A DNA stretch of 64,000 bases from Inia geoffrensis (GCA_036417435.1 CM070901.1:2330001-2394000), one strand, 5' to 3'. Numbered from the stretch's first letter, positions 1-13,333 are shown. Program-made: numbers and translations. The notes: generated from the letters alone by a model not told the origin.

Positions 1-565
1 GTCAAGCATCAATTAAGGAAAGAAGAAATTGACATTTCCTGATCATAGACTACCAGGAACTTGATTTGTGTGAAGTCCTGTCATCCTCCATTATGCCTGT
101 GAAAGAGGTAGCCTTGTGTTCCGCAGGGGGGGAGCCTGACTCTTACACAACAAAGGTAGAGACCCAAGACTGGGGGAGGGGACACGTCAGGCTCTGACCA
201 CCACCCTCTCCATTCTCAAAAGGTGCAGATCCGGGGTAACTCATGCTGGAGCCTCCTTGGGGCAGAGCCTGGATGTTTCTGCTGCCCGTGACTTTCAAGT
301 CATGTGACCTGGTACAAAACTGCTTACAATATGGCCCGATGACAGAATTCTTAATACATTGTTACCAAACCGAAGTTGGGTCCGCTTGCCCACCACGCAG
401 CAAAACCAATCTACGGACACCAGGTTGTGGTAAAGGAAAGTACAGCGTTTATTGCAAGGTGCCAAGTAAAAAGAACGGGCATCTCGTGCTCAAAAGACCT
501 GAAGAACTCCCAAATGGCTTTCAGGGAACAATTTTTATTTATTTATTATTATTATTTAAAAAAAA

Positions 566-782
566 TTTTTTTTTTTTTTTTTTTTTTTTTGCAGTACGCG
601 GGCCTCTCACTGTTGTGGCCTCTCCCGTCGCAGAGCACAGGCTCCGGACGCGCAGGCTCAGCGGCCATGGCTCACGGGCCCAGCCGCTCCACGGCATGTG
701 GGATCCTCCCGGACCCGGGGCACGAACCCGCGTCCCCTGCCTCAGCAGGCGGACTCTCAACCACTGCGCCACCAGGGAAGCC
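566..782 (-). mobile_element. CHR-type SINE, 205-bp internally deleted form
   Basis: Poly-T at 566-590, then the reverse complement of the SINE body ending ccagggaagcc. Near-identical 16-bp target-site copies (cagggaacaattttta / cagggaccaattttta) lie at 522-537 and 783-798, which proves retroposition. The body keeps the tRNA-like head followed by the gcggagcggctgggcccgtg variant typical of abundant, young-looking cetacean copies. Confidence 0.93.
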
Positions 783-1618
783 CAGGGACCAATTTTTAAA
801 GGTAACATTTAGGGTGAGGGCTGCAGGGTGTGCGTCTTTCTTCTGATTGCTTGGTGCTGAGGTAACGGGGTGATGTTTGGGGAATTTTAATCATACTCTG
901 TTTTATTGCTGAACTGTTTTGTTTCCTGACTGCTTTTCCTTTGTTTCTGCATCTCCTGACTTCCCTAATCAGTAACTGCTTGAGTCTGCTCTTTGGAACT
1001 CAGGAAAGGCCCAGGAGGCTACAGCCTTTTTTCTGCAAACATGAAACGGGGGATGCAGAGGGGCTTTCGTACCCAGGAGGGCCCCATAGGTTCTTGCTCG
1101 GTTTCAGTATTAGATTTTAGCACTGTTCAACCCAGCTTTATTTTGTAGCTAGAAAACCTGCTTCTCTTTTGGTAAGTATGTTTGCTTTCCTGTTACGTTT
1201 TGTACTTATGGGTATAGTACACTTTGGTACTGCATGTTGTGATGCCAAAAATGTCTACTGTGCTTATATTATCAAATCGATGAATTAGAGAAGGCACTCC
1301 AAAAGGGTTAATGCATTTTTAATGAAACTGCGTAACTCATTATTCTCTAAGAATAATGGCAGCTCTGTGGAGGTTACAAATGAACGTCTACAAATGGGTA
1401 TCATTTAGCTGTCACATGGAAAAACATTTTCTAGAGATTCCATCAGGATTTAAAATGATTGTTTATTTGTATGATTTCCACCCTTCTCTGACTAGTTCAC
1501 CTAAAGAAGTTACTTTTAATTCATGAAAAAAAAATTATTATTCTCCTTAACCATTACTGTTCCTTTTTACCTTGACTCTGAGCTTCAGAAAGAAACGCTA
1601 ACTATTAAAATAAACTTT

Positions 1619-1752
1619 GGGACTTCCCTGGCGGTCCAGGGAAGTTCAGGGTTAAGGCTTTGCGCTTCCACTGCAGTGGGTGCGGGTTTGATCCCTGGTG
1701 GGGAGCCAAGATCCCGCATGCCGCACTGTGCGGCAAAAAAAAAAAAAAAAAA
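1619..1752 (+). mobile_element. CHR-type SINE, short form
   Basis: About 115 bp of tRNA-like head (gggacttccctggcggtccag, B-box-like gggtttgatccctgg) run straight into gcggc and poly-A, without the long second half. This is the short monomeric form. Confidence 0.88.
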
Positions 1753-2233
1753 CACCTTTGAACATATCCAGGGAATGTACTTGTACTCACATTATACATT
1801 GGGTGGGAGAGCTAGGGAGTCTCTTGGAGGCTTAAACAGAGGGGGAACAGAAACATTCCATGATTTGTAGCTTTAATCCTTGATTAGGCTAGTTTGATAA
1901 ATTTGAAATGCTTTTATTGTCAGTGTAATTATTCAACAAAGATTCCTAACCCCTAAAATACACATAAAATATATTCCTCAAAAGAAGGGATGCTGAACCT
2001 CTAAGTCCTAAAATGTAACTGGCACACAATTGACCTTTGATAAGTATTTACTGAATGAAAGAAGGAATCTTAAAATTATCTGACCAACGCTATAGTAGCT
2101 CAACTGTACACGTGTGACTGCAGTTGTTTAAGTGTAAGGAAATCGGGATTCATGTTGCTTCTGTAGCTCCTTGAGGTTACACACAGGATCCAGTCTTTCA
2201 TTGTCCAGGGACTTATTAAGAGGCTGTACAGGA

Positions 2234-2437
2234 GGGCTTCCCTGGAGGCGCAGTGGTTGAGAGTCCGCCTGCTGATGCAGGGGACACGGGTTCGTGCCCC
2301 GGTCCGGAAGGATCTCACGTGCCGCGGAGCGGCTGGGCCCGTGAGCCATGGCCACTGACCCTGCGCGTCCGGAGCCTGTGCTCCGCAATAGGAGAGGCCG
2401 CAACAGTGAGAGGCCCGCGTACCGCCAAAAAAAAAAA
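2234..2437 (+). mobile_element. CHR-type SINE, 205-bp form, with perfect target-site duplication
   Basis: Complete copy with an 11-base A tail, flanked by identical 16-bp repeats aagaggctgtacagga at 2218-2233 and 2436-2451. The exact duplication suggests a fairly recent insertion. Confidence 0.95.
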
Positions 2438-2969
2438 GAGGCTGTACAGGAATCCATAGAATCCATAAAAATTGGTATCATCTCACCATTTGAATTGATT
2501 TAAAAACCATGTATGCTCACATATTTAAATTACTTTTAAAGTTGATGAGAAAATTTAAAGGAAATCTCAAATAAGATTTGCATTGAGAATAATCTGGATA
2601 ACAAAGAGAATATTTGTTACTCAAGAAGGGGCAGCTGGAATTAATGTCTTAGGATGAAATGAATTGCTTTGATTTCAGAAATACAGTGAGCTGAACTACG
2701 GTACACATTTCTTTAAAAACTCCTTCTTACTCTGCCCTACCCTATTAGTAGGTAAATCTAAATGGTTTATGGAACATCAAAATATAATGACAATAGGGTG
2801 ACAATACTGTTTTATGTTGTTGATAGTCTGATATCTGTAACCCATTGTCTTGTTTAAAGTTACCATTAGAAATCTAAGTTCTGAAAAAGATCTTAACTGG
2901 TAGAAAAATGTGACTTTTTACCTTTAAATGAAAATAAATGCTATACAAAAAATCAGAATTTCTAGACTG

Positions 2970-3250
2970 GGGACTTCCCTGGTGGTCCAGTGGTAAAGAA
3001 TCTGCCTTCCAATGCGAGGGACGCGGGTTCGATCCCTGGTCTCGATCCCTGGTTGATCGGGGAACTAAGATCCCACATGCCGCGGGGCAACTAGGCCTGT
3101 TGCCTCCGTGCCACAACTACGGAGCTCACGCGCCACAACTACGGAGCTCGCGCACCTCAACTAGAGAGAGAAAACCCGCACACCGAAACTAAGACCCGAC
3201 GCAGCCAAAAATAAATAAAATAAAATAAATAAATCTTAAAAAAAAAAGAA
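2970..3250 (+). mobile_element. CHR-type SINE, long form
   Basis: Long copy with a partly duplicated head (gatccctggtctcgatccctgg) and a repeated gccacaactacggagct module, ending in AAATA-rich sequence and poly-A. Flanked by aatttctagactg at 2957-2969 and 3251-3263. Confidence 0.93.
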
Positions 3251-3263
3251 AATTTCTAGACTG

Positions 3264-6200
3264 AAAAACTTAAGAGACATTTGGTCTGAGTTTAGTTTCT
3301 TACCTAGAGCTTATGTTAGAAGGGCCATCCTAATTCCAAAAAAAAAAATAAATTCTTTTCAGGTAGCTTGCATACATTTTTAGATGAAAAACTGATTAAT
3401 AAATGTAAAAGCTTTGTAGATTCACAGCAAGTGTTTTGGGGTTCTTTGTTGAAAAGCTGACAACTAATTATAAAAACCTGACTGGACTAATCAATTACTC
3501 AGATCAACATTAGGTGCCTATTATAGACATAAACATGGGAATTCTATCTCCCTTAAGTAATGTACTAAAATCAGGAGTCTAAAACATTCTAATATGAAGT
3601 GTGAAGGTATAAGCAGTCTAATTATTAAAAGTCCTTCCAACTAATGAGTTGACTTTTATGTGAACATTAGATACATAAAAGACATTTTTTTGTTTCAGTT
3701 TCATTCCTGATTTTGTAACTAGCTTTGTATTTTTACAATGACAAATGTCAGTCAAATAATTAACTAATACAAAGTACCCTGGTGCAAGACATCTAATGTG
3801 ATGGTCTCATAACAACCACAAAAAATCATTTTTTGTTCAAGGAAATTTTAGAATTGTATACATGAATACGATTATGATTTCTAGAATGTAAACATACTGA
3901 TTTTTTAAAAAGTGCATCTGTGATATCCAAGTCTTTTTTCAGCATCTTTCCCCTAATTCAGAGATATCCTTAGACTAATGATAACAAAAATGTCCTCTTA
4001 CAAACAAGCTTTCGGGGAGCAGTTGCCTGTCAAATATATACTGTTCCTTCCCTCCAATGAGAACTCTCTCTCTGTGGCATTGAGGAAAAAAGCAAAAGCT
4101 CTTAAACAGATTCAAACCCGAGGAAATCCAGAAATAGGAGCAACCAGACACCTGCTGACAAACAGTGACAAATCCCACTGACACCGCAGTGACCCCCAGT
4201 TAGTCAAGATTTAATTAAGGGCATAATTAAGTCAGTGGAACAGAACACTAATGAGTGCTTTTTTTTTAATACGGGTAATTATACGTAAAAATACAAAGTG
4301 TGATGGAGACTTAAATATATCATTAAAATGAACAGTATAGAATAACAGAGGGCAAAGTGTGCGTCTTCTATTGCTGTGGAAAAAAAAGAAAAAGTTGAAT
4401 CTGTCTCAGGCTGAGTGATACTCTAGCAAGTTTATGTTGGCTTCACGCTGGGAACATTTGTTATTCTAATTTTGCAACAATAAGCAACGATGGGTATTGA
4501 GATCCTGTTTTCAATGCAGATTCCACTGGCTTTGAAGCCTTTCTGTGGTTAGCATTTTGTCCAACTGCAAATGAGCAATTAAGAGACGGCGAGTGTTTGG
4601 CTTCCTTTGGCTTGCCTTCTGGAAGAGTCCATCTGAGCGGGAGACCTGACAGATGCAGAAGACTGGGGCTCCTCACTAATTCAGAGTGAGCCCCCATTAT
4701 GTGACAGCCTGCGATTTGATCATTGCTTTAGGCACGGACATCACCCACAGGATGATGGTCTACTGATGGGGAAACACTGCGGAGGAAGGGTGAATAGGGC
4801 TGAAATAAAGTTGGTAACTCTCCCAACGTGAAAATGAGGCGTTTAGGTCACAAGCAAAAAAAAAGTCTGAAACCACATTATATTCTGCGACTGAAAAGCA
4901 TCCTGGTGTGGTTTGGGAGATGCCCTTCTGCTGGGATTCTTTATCTATGGTGTTCCCCGACTGGGGGCTCATCTATCCAAGCAACAAGTGGAAAAGCAGA
5001 TCCCACTCACCATCCAACTGTCTCTTTACTTAGTGATTCTGAAGCTTTCCTTTAAAATATTCAGGCCGTCTTCCTCCTGCAGGTACTAAACAGGTCCCCC
5101 AGTCTGGTCTAACCTGCGCTTTTGCAATATCCCAGAGGAAAAGAAATGAACATCTCTGTAAGCCTATTATTAGCAGGGCCAGTGGTCAGACACTGCATCT
5201 TTCTACTGAGGGCTGGGCTTGATGTTGCCTGAATAAGGATTGGGACAAGGGTGCCTTGTAAAGTATATGTGAATTATTTATAATTTGTGGCACAGCTGTG
5301 TCTCTCACTCAAAAATTAAATTCCTACTGGTACTTATATATTATCAGACGGTTTGCCCAGTATTAACTTCTTATAAATCCCCATGTATCTATGATGATAA
5401 TGAATTTGCCTTTGACAAAGCTATTCAGTGTAATAAAAACGTCCACAAACAGAACTTTAACACTTCATACAGTGGTGTGAGTATTCACCAAACACAAGGG
5501 CAGCGGAACACAAAAGAACTGGAAAGAAAACTCACCTTGTGTTTAGACAGTGAGTTTACAGAACTCATTTCTCCTGAATGCATGCCATAAAAATAAGCAT
5601 TATCTCTCTGACAAGGCTAGTGTAACAGTTATCAGGAATTATAAAGTCAAAGATTTTATATAAACACACACCTCCCAACCAGAGTTAATAATTAAGTTCA
5701 GAAGACTTATAAGTTAAGGCATATTAGAATTCCTAATATTTTACTGATCATTAAATCTATGAACACGAGGCAGAGATAAGTGACTTCTCTGCAGCTTTAC
5801 TTCTAAGAGGCCACACAAGGTTCACGCAAGACACTCGTTCCATTAATCTGATATCTAGTTCAATTCACTTGTACCATTTGAGCCATTAGACATATTTTCT
5901 GGTGGCGTCGACCAGTGGCTCTCGTTAGGCAAATCCATCATCGGTCTGTGTGTAAAGCATCTTTTTGCAAAGGTCTTGTTCTCTCCCTTCCCCAAATCAC
6001 CTCAAACTTTCTGAACACTATAATAAAATAGACTAAGCCCTTTATTAAAAGCTTAGGGGGAGTGCAAAACAGAAAGTCCAAAGCTGTTTGGTGGCATCTG
6101 TCGTTTCATGCGAGCAACTTTTGAAACCCTAATGACTGAAGATCCCCCCCGGGTCCACCTTACACGACCCGCACACACATCTGATACCCACCATCCCTTC

Positions 6201-7376
6201 CACCCTCCTTTTTTTGGGCAAGGCCGCCCTTATCAAGTACTGTATGAATGAACAGAAGTCTCTTTCATCCCCCACTTGCCTCATGGCTCAAAAGGAACTA
6301 CTAAAATAGCAACAGAAATCCAGCCGCAGCCTGGTAGGCGGCTTGCACACGCCCCATTCTTGTTCCTCAGGCCCGTGAGAGGTTGGAGAGCTCAGCAAAA
6401 TTTTTATGTATGGGAGCAGACCCAAGAAAACTCACACGCCATAACCAATTGTGGACAGGGGGTCATCTATCAGCAGACAAATGCAGGAACTCCAGAATGT
6501 CTCTCCCCAAATGAAATAATATATCTTTGAAAGCCAATGCCCGTTTTAGGCCCGAGGCCCATATATCAAGCCTGAGCGGCTTGTGGAATCGCTCCAAGGC
6601 CATTAACCTTCCACCTGTTTCCCCTTGTCCTTCAGGATGAGACCCTGCCCTTGATATTACTCCCTTCCCCTGTTCATCTTCCGACAGAGTGTAAATGTAA
6701 AGCATCAGGCCTGTGAAATAATTCAAAGGCAATGGACCAGGGGCATGGTTACAAATCTCTGCCACTGGCACTGTGACTTATGCAGGCAGTTTGTCACACA
6801 TGAGCCAGGTGACCTCTGTGACATAACGGAGAAAAATATCGCCGGAGATCAAAGATGGGATTTGAGTGCTCTAAGGAACTCTGCTCCACAGAGTGAGAGG
6901 GTTTTCTGGTACCCAAGGATGTCCCTAATACCAATACCATTTGTTCCAGTGAAATAGGAAAGGTAAGGCTGGGGCGCCCTCATTGAAATCATTTCTGTCA
7001 AGTGGTATTGGGGCTCTCCTGTAACATCAGGATTAGATTTCTGTTTTCTAGATAGTGCCTTTGACTTGCTGTGAATGCCAGAAGTAGGCAACGTGAATCT
7101 ATCAATTTGACCTTAATACAGAGAAGTTAATAGAATTCGAAAAATGTAAAAGTGCACACACGAAGAATGTGTCCACTTAACTTAAAAGCTATAGTTATGA
7201 TGGTAAAAACAAAGTTTTACTGAAAATTATAAATTCGCTGGATGAAAGAAATGGGTTAGTAAATTTTCTGAGGCTCACACTACTCATTAAAAGGAATCGT
7301 ACACGTTTAGTTATGTATGTATCATGTGTAAAAAAAAAAATGATAGTATGAAATGAGATCACCTACATGAAAGTAC
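3264..7376. other. Repeat-poor unique stretch of intron 5
   Basis: About 4.1 kb in which I recognise no SINE, LINE or microsatellite, only short A/T runs. No conserved coding frame stands out. Candidate for constrained regulatory DNA. Confidence 0.5.
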
Positions 7377-7582
7377 TTTTTGTGTGTGTGTGGTACGCGG
7401 GCCTCTCACTGTCGTGGCCTCTCCCGTTGCAGAGCACAGGCTCCGGACACACAGGCTCAGCGGCCATGGCTCACGGGCCTAGCCACTCTGCGGCATGTGG
7501 CATCTTCCCGGACCGGGGCACGAACCCGTGTCCCCTGCATCGGCAGGCGGACTCTCAACCACTGCGCCACCGGGGAAGTCCA
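7377..7582 (-). mobile_element. CHR-type SINE, 205-bp form, with T/GT-rich tail
   Basis: Reverse-complement copy. Instead of a pure poly-T its tail side is tttttgtgtgtgtgtg, a tail that has turned into a short GT microsatellite. Confidence 0.92.
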
Positions 7583-8144
7583 GCAGTTTAGATATTCTTA
7601 AAACTGAATTAGAATTAATTCCTACTTAGTATTTATCACTTGAATTATGATTTTCTCCAGTCACTTTGTGCATTTGAATATTCTGTGCTGGGTACAGAAA
7701 CTGAACAAGGCTGGAAACAGTCCTCCCTAGGCCCCTTGTCTCTTTGGTAGGAGCATTTAATTTTGAATTTTTCATAAATTAAAAACAACAACAACATTCT
7801 TGATCCATTGATTGGGAGGTGCAAGCAGAACTCGGTTCATTCATTTCCTGCTCTAAAGCAAGGCCTCAGCTGGGAGGTGTGACACCCTTTGTCACCGTCT
7901 CCTCTAGTTGTGTACACACAGGATCTCTTCCAAGTGTCATACATATTGGTCTTTAGTTGGCCAAGTAACGTAACTTTCCATTCTTCAAGCAGGTTGACAC
8001 CAATGTCAAATGTCTACCATGTGGAAATGTTAGAAAATAAAAATAATTAACTTAAAGAAATAATTAGAAAGTTCTGCTGCTAAAGTCTTGAGCCATTTTT
8101 AAATGCCTGCCTTAATTTTCACAGAAACACGAAGCTACCCAGCC

Positions 8145-8305
8145 ACAGGGTTCTTAACCAGGGGCTGCCCCTGGGCCCCAGAGCGTCTGTGAAGCCCCAG
8201 GATGGCATGCGAACTCCTGTTTATGCATTTTTCTGGGAAGAGTCATAATAGCTTTCATCAGATACTCAAAGGTGTTTGTGATCCAAAGAAGGTGAACAGT
8301 GATTG
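8145..8305 (-). mobile_element. Old interspersed repeat, family not assigned
   Basis: The minus strand reads as a familiar diverged mammalian repeat with gagtatctgatgaaagc and cttcccagaaaaatgc, and the plus start is gttcttaaccagggg. I cannot name the family with certainty. Confidence 0.35.
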
Positions 8306-8580
8306 ACAGAAACTAGAATTCGAAGCCCCGAAGTTTTTACCACCAAACTAGAATCTGGAACTGTGAGAACTTGTAAGGCCCCTAAAGGTCACTCAGCCTG
8401 ACCTGTCATCTTGCAGATGAGACAAAATAGGATGACAAAGGCAGCCCCATGGCCACGATTTTATAATAAAATCCTAGTTAGTGAAATGAGACCTCCGGAC
8501 TCTTGCTTCCTAACCTAGGACTCCTCCCTTACATGTGATCCCAATCTTTCCATTGACTGTTGTTTAAAAGTCAGATTTTG

Positions 8581-8798
8581 GGGCTTCCCTGGTGACGCAG
8601 TGGTTGAGAGTCCGCCTGCCGATGCAGGGGACATGGGTTCGTGCCCCGGTCCAGGAAGATCCCACATGCCGCGGAGCGGCTGGGCCCCTGAGCCATGGCT
8701 GCTGAGCCTGCGCGTCCGGAGCCTGTGCTCCGCAACGGGAGAGGCCACAACAGAGAGAGGCCCGCGTACCCCCCAAAAAACAAAGCAAAACAAAAAAT
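8581..8798 (+). mobile_element. CHR-type SINE, 205-bp form
   Basis: Full copy with a degenerated A tail (caaagcaaaacaaaa). Fifteen-bp flanking repeats aaaagtcagattttg / aaaagccagattttg at 8566-8580 and 8799-8813 differ by one base. Confidence 0.94.
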
Positions 8799-9041
8799 AA
8801 AAGCCAGATTTTGTTTCATATCCCTTAAAATAATTTCTCTGTGATACAGAAACCTAATTATGATACCTATGTATTTTAAAAAGCATAGAACATTTTATAA
8901 TTATGGCCTTAGGCATCTGCTGTTATGAATAAACACTAAAAGACTTTCCTTTGCGGATTAGAGTTTGTTTTGACAAAAACGGCAGTAGATTGATGGATAC
9001 GATGCCTTGAATTCTTGTTAGGTTTCCTTCCTGAAATAGAT

Positions 9042-9042
<1 letters not shown>

Positions 9043-9078
<36 letters not shown>
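9043..9078 (+). repeat. (GT)18 microsatellite
   Basis: Uninterrupted GT dinucleotides; likely polymorphic. Confidence 0.97.
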
Positions 9079-9079
<1 letters not shown>

Positions 9080-9551
9080 GTAGGACAGGGTGGGCCTAAG
9101 TTTTAAGTAACTTTGTTGTACCTATTTCATTGTAAGCACAGTTTAAGCTTCTCTATAAATTAATATTTAATTTGCACAGATAAATCCGTTGTCTCTTACA
9201 GTAAGCGTGGATGCGCCTTTGGAATATTCATGAAAATTTCAAATCAAGATCATGTAATGCTACCTATCACCAATAAATATGTTTCTACTTAATGTTTATT
9301 TTGAATTCTCTCTGCTTCCAAATTATGAACAAAAGTACAAAGCAAGGCATGCCATTCAATTACCTGAATCCTCGGACTAAAGTAAGGCATTGAATACTTC
9401 CAGTAAACCACCTAAAATAGTCTCTCCTTTTAAAAGGAAATGCTGGACCCCCAAAATGGAAAAGATCTGCTAATAATAAGCTATCCTAAATTTTTTAATC
9501 CAGTAATGGTCTATGATTTTAAAACAAATAAAAATATGGTTAGCCTGCAGC

Positions 9552-9552
<1 letters not shown>

Positions 9553-9597
<45 letters not shown>

Positions 9598-9600
9598 AAG
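9553..9600 (+). repeat. Poly-A and AAAAG-rich run
   Basis: About 30 A residues followed by aagaaaagaaaag. No SINE body was recognised directly before it; it could be the tail of an unrecognised retrocopy. Confidence 0.85.
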
Positions 9601-10591
9601 AATTCCTGGGCATGAATCACTGCTTACATTCTTTTCCATCCACAAACAATTTCGTTTGGGAAAGTTGCCACGTAGTATCGACAGTGACAACAAATGGCAT
9701 TGTCCCGTGAACATCTGTTTCCGACTCCTACACTGATACTGCAGGCTGAGGACTCAGGACCTGGTTGGTGTTCACAAGTTGCCACAGAGGAACTGGAAGT
9801 CACTGGTACGTTGAGGTTTTATTATTGGAACACAGGAAAACTTTATCATCGTGCTGGGAAGTTCTGTATCTTTTGAAATATTGGAACCGGGGTTATGTTA
9901 GCACATTAAACCATGCGGAAGACTACTTCTGAAGAAAAGGGAGGAAAAACATGGTTTCTTGTCTATTATGTCCTTGGGTTGACGTTCCCACTCAATCTTC
10001 ATATAACTTCCTCACCCACCCTCAACTGCCAACTATTTTGTTTGCTAAGGTTGTGATTGAGTTTAGTTTCTTGGAAAAAATTGAGAGAACCGAGAAACCA
10101 AAGAAATTCTAAGCCGAACATGGTAAATAAACACCATTGTTTCTTAACAAAAAAATCAAATGAAACCAGAAGAGCTTTTATATACACTTTGGTATTTTTT
10201 TCCCTAAATTCAAACTACCATGCTTACACATTTTAGAAACCTGGCAACACAGGGCTCATAAAGGCTCCTGACTAGAGAATCCTCACCTCAGTCCAAGCTG
10301 TTAAAAGCAGGAAGGCGAAGAGCTTCCGGGAGAAAAGCCAGTGTGCATAGAACACAGGGAGGGGTGGACACAGGATGCAGACGTGGGGCTTGTGCCTTTG
10401 AACTTGAACCTGGCTGTACCAGTGATGGTTTATGCTAACCTATCAATAGCCCTGCAAGGGCACAGGAGAGATTTCTCCTCTGTTTTACACCTTTTCTCTG
10501 TTTCACGTCTACTTTTAAACAAAAACCATATCGGGGGTAAGAATTATTCGCAATGGTAATTCTAAATGGTAACGCATTGTCTGCTCAAATT

Positions 10592-10618
10592 ATTTGCATA
10601 CTCCAAATTAATTTGCAT
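10592..10618 (+). promoter_or_regulatory. Two POU octamer motifs in direct repeat
   Basis: ATTTGCAT occurs perfectly at 10592-10599 and 10611-10618, each preceded by a CAAATTA-type string, so the surrounding 15 bp is repeated with a 19-bp shift. The sequence context is unique intronic DNA. Possibly an enhancer for POU factors; no function is shown. Confidence 0.4.
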
Positions 10619-10749
10619 ATTGCTGAAGCAAAGAGGCTTCCCTGTTTTTTGGGGGTCAAACACTGATTCACTTATATGCATGGAGGTGCTGAGAGGAAAT
10701 GCAATCAATGCCTGAATTCCATGTATTTTTTAAAATGTTTCATTCTATC

Positions 10750-10852
10750 TACAAAAGAGTGCATATACGTATAACTGATTCACTTTGCTGTTCAGCAGAA
10801 AGTAACACAGCATTGTAAGTCAACTATACTCCAATAAAAATTAATTTAAAAA
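10750..10852 (+). mobile_element. L1 3' end fragment
   Basis: Matches the cetartiodactyl L1 3' terminus: ataactgattcactttgctg, cagcagaaa, then ctatactccaataaaaatt. Strongly 5'-truncated. Confidence 0.85.
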
Positions 10853-11793
10853 ACTGTTTCACTCTAAAAAGACATGTTGGAACGTATTCTGTAAGATAAC
10901 GTTTGTCCTGTCTGACACTGCACATAATAGGCACTCAAAAAATACTTGTTGAATAAATCACTAAATCACAGAGACAGCTATCCAACTGAGGATAAGAAAA
11001 TAATAAATTTCTACTGGAGAGAGATAAATCTAATACTTCATTTGCCTAAGAAAGATAACCTTTCTTCACCAGAAAACACACAGTTTGTGCCTGAGTAATT
11101 TATGTTTAAAAATAATAATCTACTAATACTAAATACCTCAAAGTCATAACTTCATATCCTGAAAATCACCACAAATATAACCGTTTTAAAAATAATTACT
11201 ATCATTACCACATGTGGAAAAATATAGCTGTATTTGGGGAAGTTATCTTTTCTTCTTTTGATGCCGGGCCATACTGATGAAAAACAAAAACAAAGTACTA
11301 GAGGTTTGTTCTTCTGTCACTTAACTACAGTTTTATAATCAGTTCTCAAATAATTGCACTCATCACTAGTTATGAAAAAAAAAAAAACTTAGCAGACAGT
11401 GTATAATACTATTCATGCACGTGAATCCTTTGTTATAAAAAATAAGATAAAATAGAAATTCGTTTTTTGTGTCATATGGGACAGTAGTAGCCTATGTTTA
11501 TATTGTCTTTTATGTTTTTCAGCTCACCTTTATCATGCCATTGGTTCCTCACTAGAGCCTTGTAAGATAACCAAGTACAGCCATTTTCATCCCTTTTTAT
11601 AATGAGGCATGCTTCAAGATGGAGTTGATTCAGATGGCCCCATTTCTACAAAGCTTTCCTGGGTGCCCTTTCCTTAGATAGAGTACAGTTCTGACCTGTG
11701 TTCTTGCATAGGGATCATCTCTATGATACATTCTTTGTCAACTCCAGGTCTGCCCTCCCAGCCACAAATGGCCTGTGAGCAGGAACCAGGTAC

Positions 11794-12004
11794 ATTTTTG
11801 TTGTTGTTGTTGCGGTACGTGGGCCTCTCACTGTTGTGGCCTCTCCCGTTGCAGAACAACAGGCTCTGGACGCGCAGGCTCAGCGGCCATGGCTCACGGG
11901 CCCAGCCGCTCCGCGGCATGTGGGATCTTCCCGGACCGGGGCACGAACCCGCGACCCCTGCATCGGCAGGTGGACTCTCAACCACTGCGCCACCAGGGAA
12001 GCCC
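11794..12004 (-). mobile_element. CHR-type SINE, 205-bp form
   Basis: Reverse-complement copy with a (TTG)n tail, flanked by ggaaccaggtac at 11782-11793 and ggaaccagatac at 12005-12016. Confidence 0.94.
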
Positions 12005-13059
12005 GGAACCAGATACTTTTATTTACCTTGTAACCCCAGTGCTTAGCTTTGGGCCTGGCGGCTCAATACATGTTTGCTTCATGCATCAATCAGGAAACTG
12101 GCCCAGTGACACATCTGTAAGTGCTTTGACCCAGAGCTCACTGGTGGCTCAGGTGAGGCTGAGACCTGACTCTTGGTCCAGAGCTGTCCACTGCCCCTTC
12201 CAACTTCAGCCACATCAAATAATCCTCTAGAGATATAAATCTGATAACAACCAAATAAGTTAACAAAAAGGCAAGCCCTCAGTGCCGATTTTAGTAAGGA
12301 GGTCAAGATAAAATTCTTCATCACACCTTTTGTCACCCAGAGGAAATATCAGCCTGCCAACTTTACAAACATGCCAGTAAAAAGAATTTCCTTGGCAAAC
12401 AGATAGCATGGAAATGTCCTCTTTAAAAATCAATTAACCCCCTAAATTCATGAGCTTGCTAGGAATATTTCCTATGCCATGGAATACAAGGCTCTCCGAG
12501 AAGCTCTTCCCCTTTCTATTTCTGGATTCTTCTTTTGTTCATCCATGCTAATAATAGTAGCAGACCTGGGGGGTTATTTATAGCAGTGTGAGTCTGTGAA
12601 CACTTTATTCATTTATATTTCCGGTGTTTATTGTTACCTTACCATTCTGGTAATTAAAAGTGTCCCTCCAAGATTTTATTTAGTAACAAATCACCTGTAA
12701 ATAGCATTTCTTTTAATATATAAAAGCCTATATTTAGACTCAATAAAATATTTTACTCCCACTTCCTATTAACTAAAAACAGATTTCAATGGTGGGGTGT
12801 AGGAGGGGTATACAACTGTGTGTTCTTTCCAAATTTTATATGAATTACTATTTGACCTTTAGATGTTTTGATTAAAAGAATCTCACTTTATGTGGCAGCT
12901 CATGTATCCTCAACTCACTCAAATTTTGTCTTTTGATATTGAAGCAAAGTTGCTATTATGACTAACCCACAAGGAGTTTGTTAATCAACAGACTATCATT
13001 TAAAGACATATCTGATTGCTATATAATATGGTTAAAAATATAATATTAAAAAATGTCTT

Positions 13060-13333
13060 GGGACTTCCCTGGTGGCACAGTGGTTAAGAATCCACCTGCC
13101 AATGCAGGGGACACAGGTTCGAGCCCTGGTCCGGGAAGATCCCACATGCTGCGGGGCAGCTAAGCCCATGTACCACAACTACTGAAGCCTGCATGCCTAG
13201 AGCCCGTGCTCCGCAACAAGAGAAGCCACCGCAGTGAGAAGCCCGCACAGCGCAACGAAGAGTAGCCCCCACTCGCCACAACTAGAAAGGCTGCGCGCAG
13301 CAAGGAAGACCCAACACAGCTCCCCCCCAAAAA
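13060..13333 (+). mobile_element. CHR-type SINE, long form
   Basis: Contains the full second half (accacaactactgaagcctgcatgcctag, then agtagcccccactcgcc) and a C-rich start of the tail. More diverged than the 205-bp copies. Confidence 0.9.

Noticed and set aside
2970..3060. tRNA-like A and B box sequences
   Set aside because: They belong to the tRNA-derived head of the SINE; the cloverleaf is not intact, so no tRNA gene is called.
8564..8819. Recurring open frames such as MVESPPADAGD on one strand and YAGLSLLWPLP on the other
   Set aside because: They are translations of CHR SINE copies and recur at every SINE in the window.
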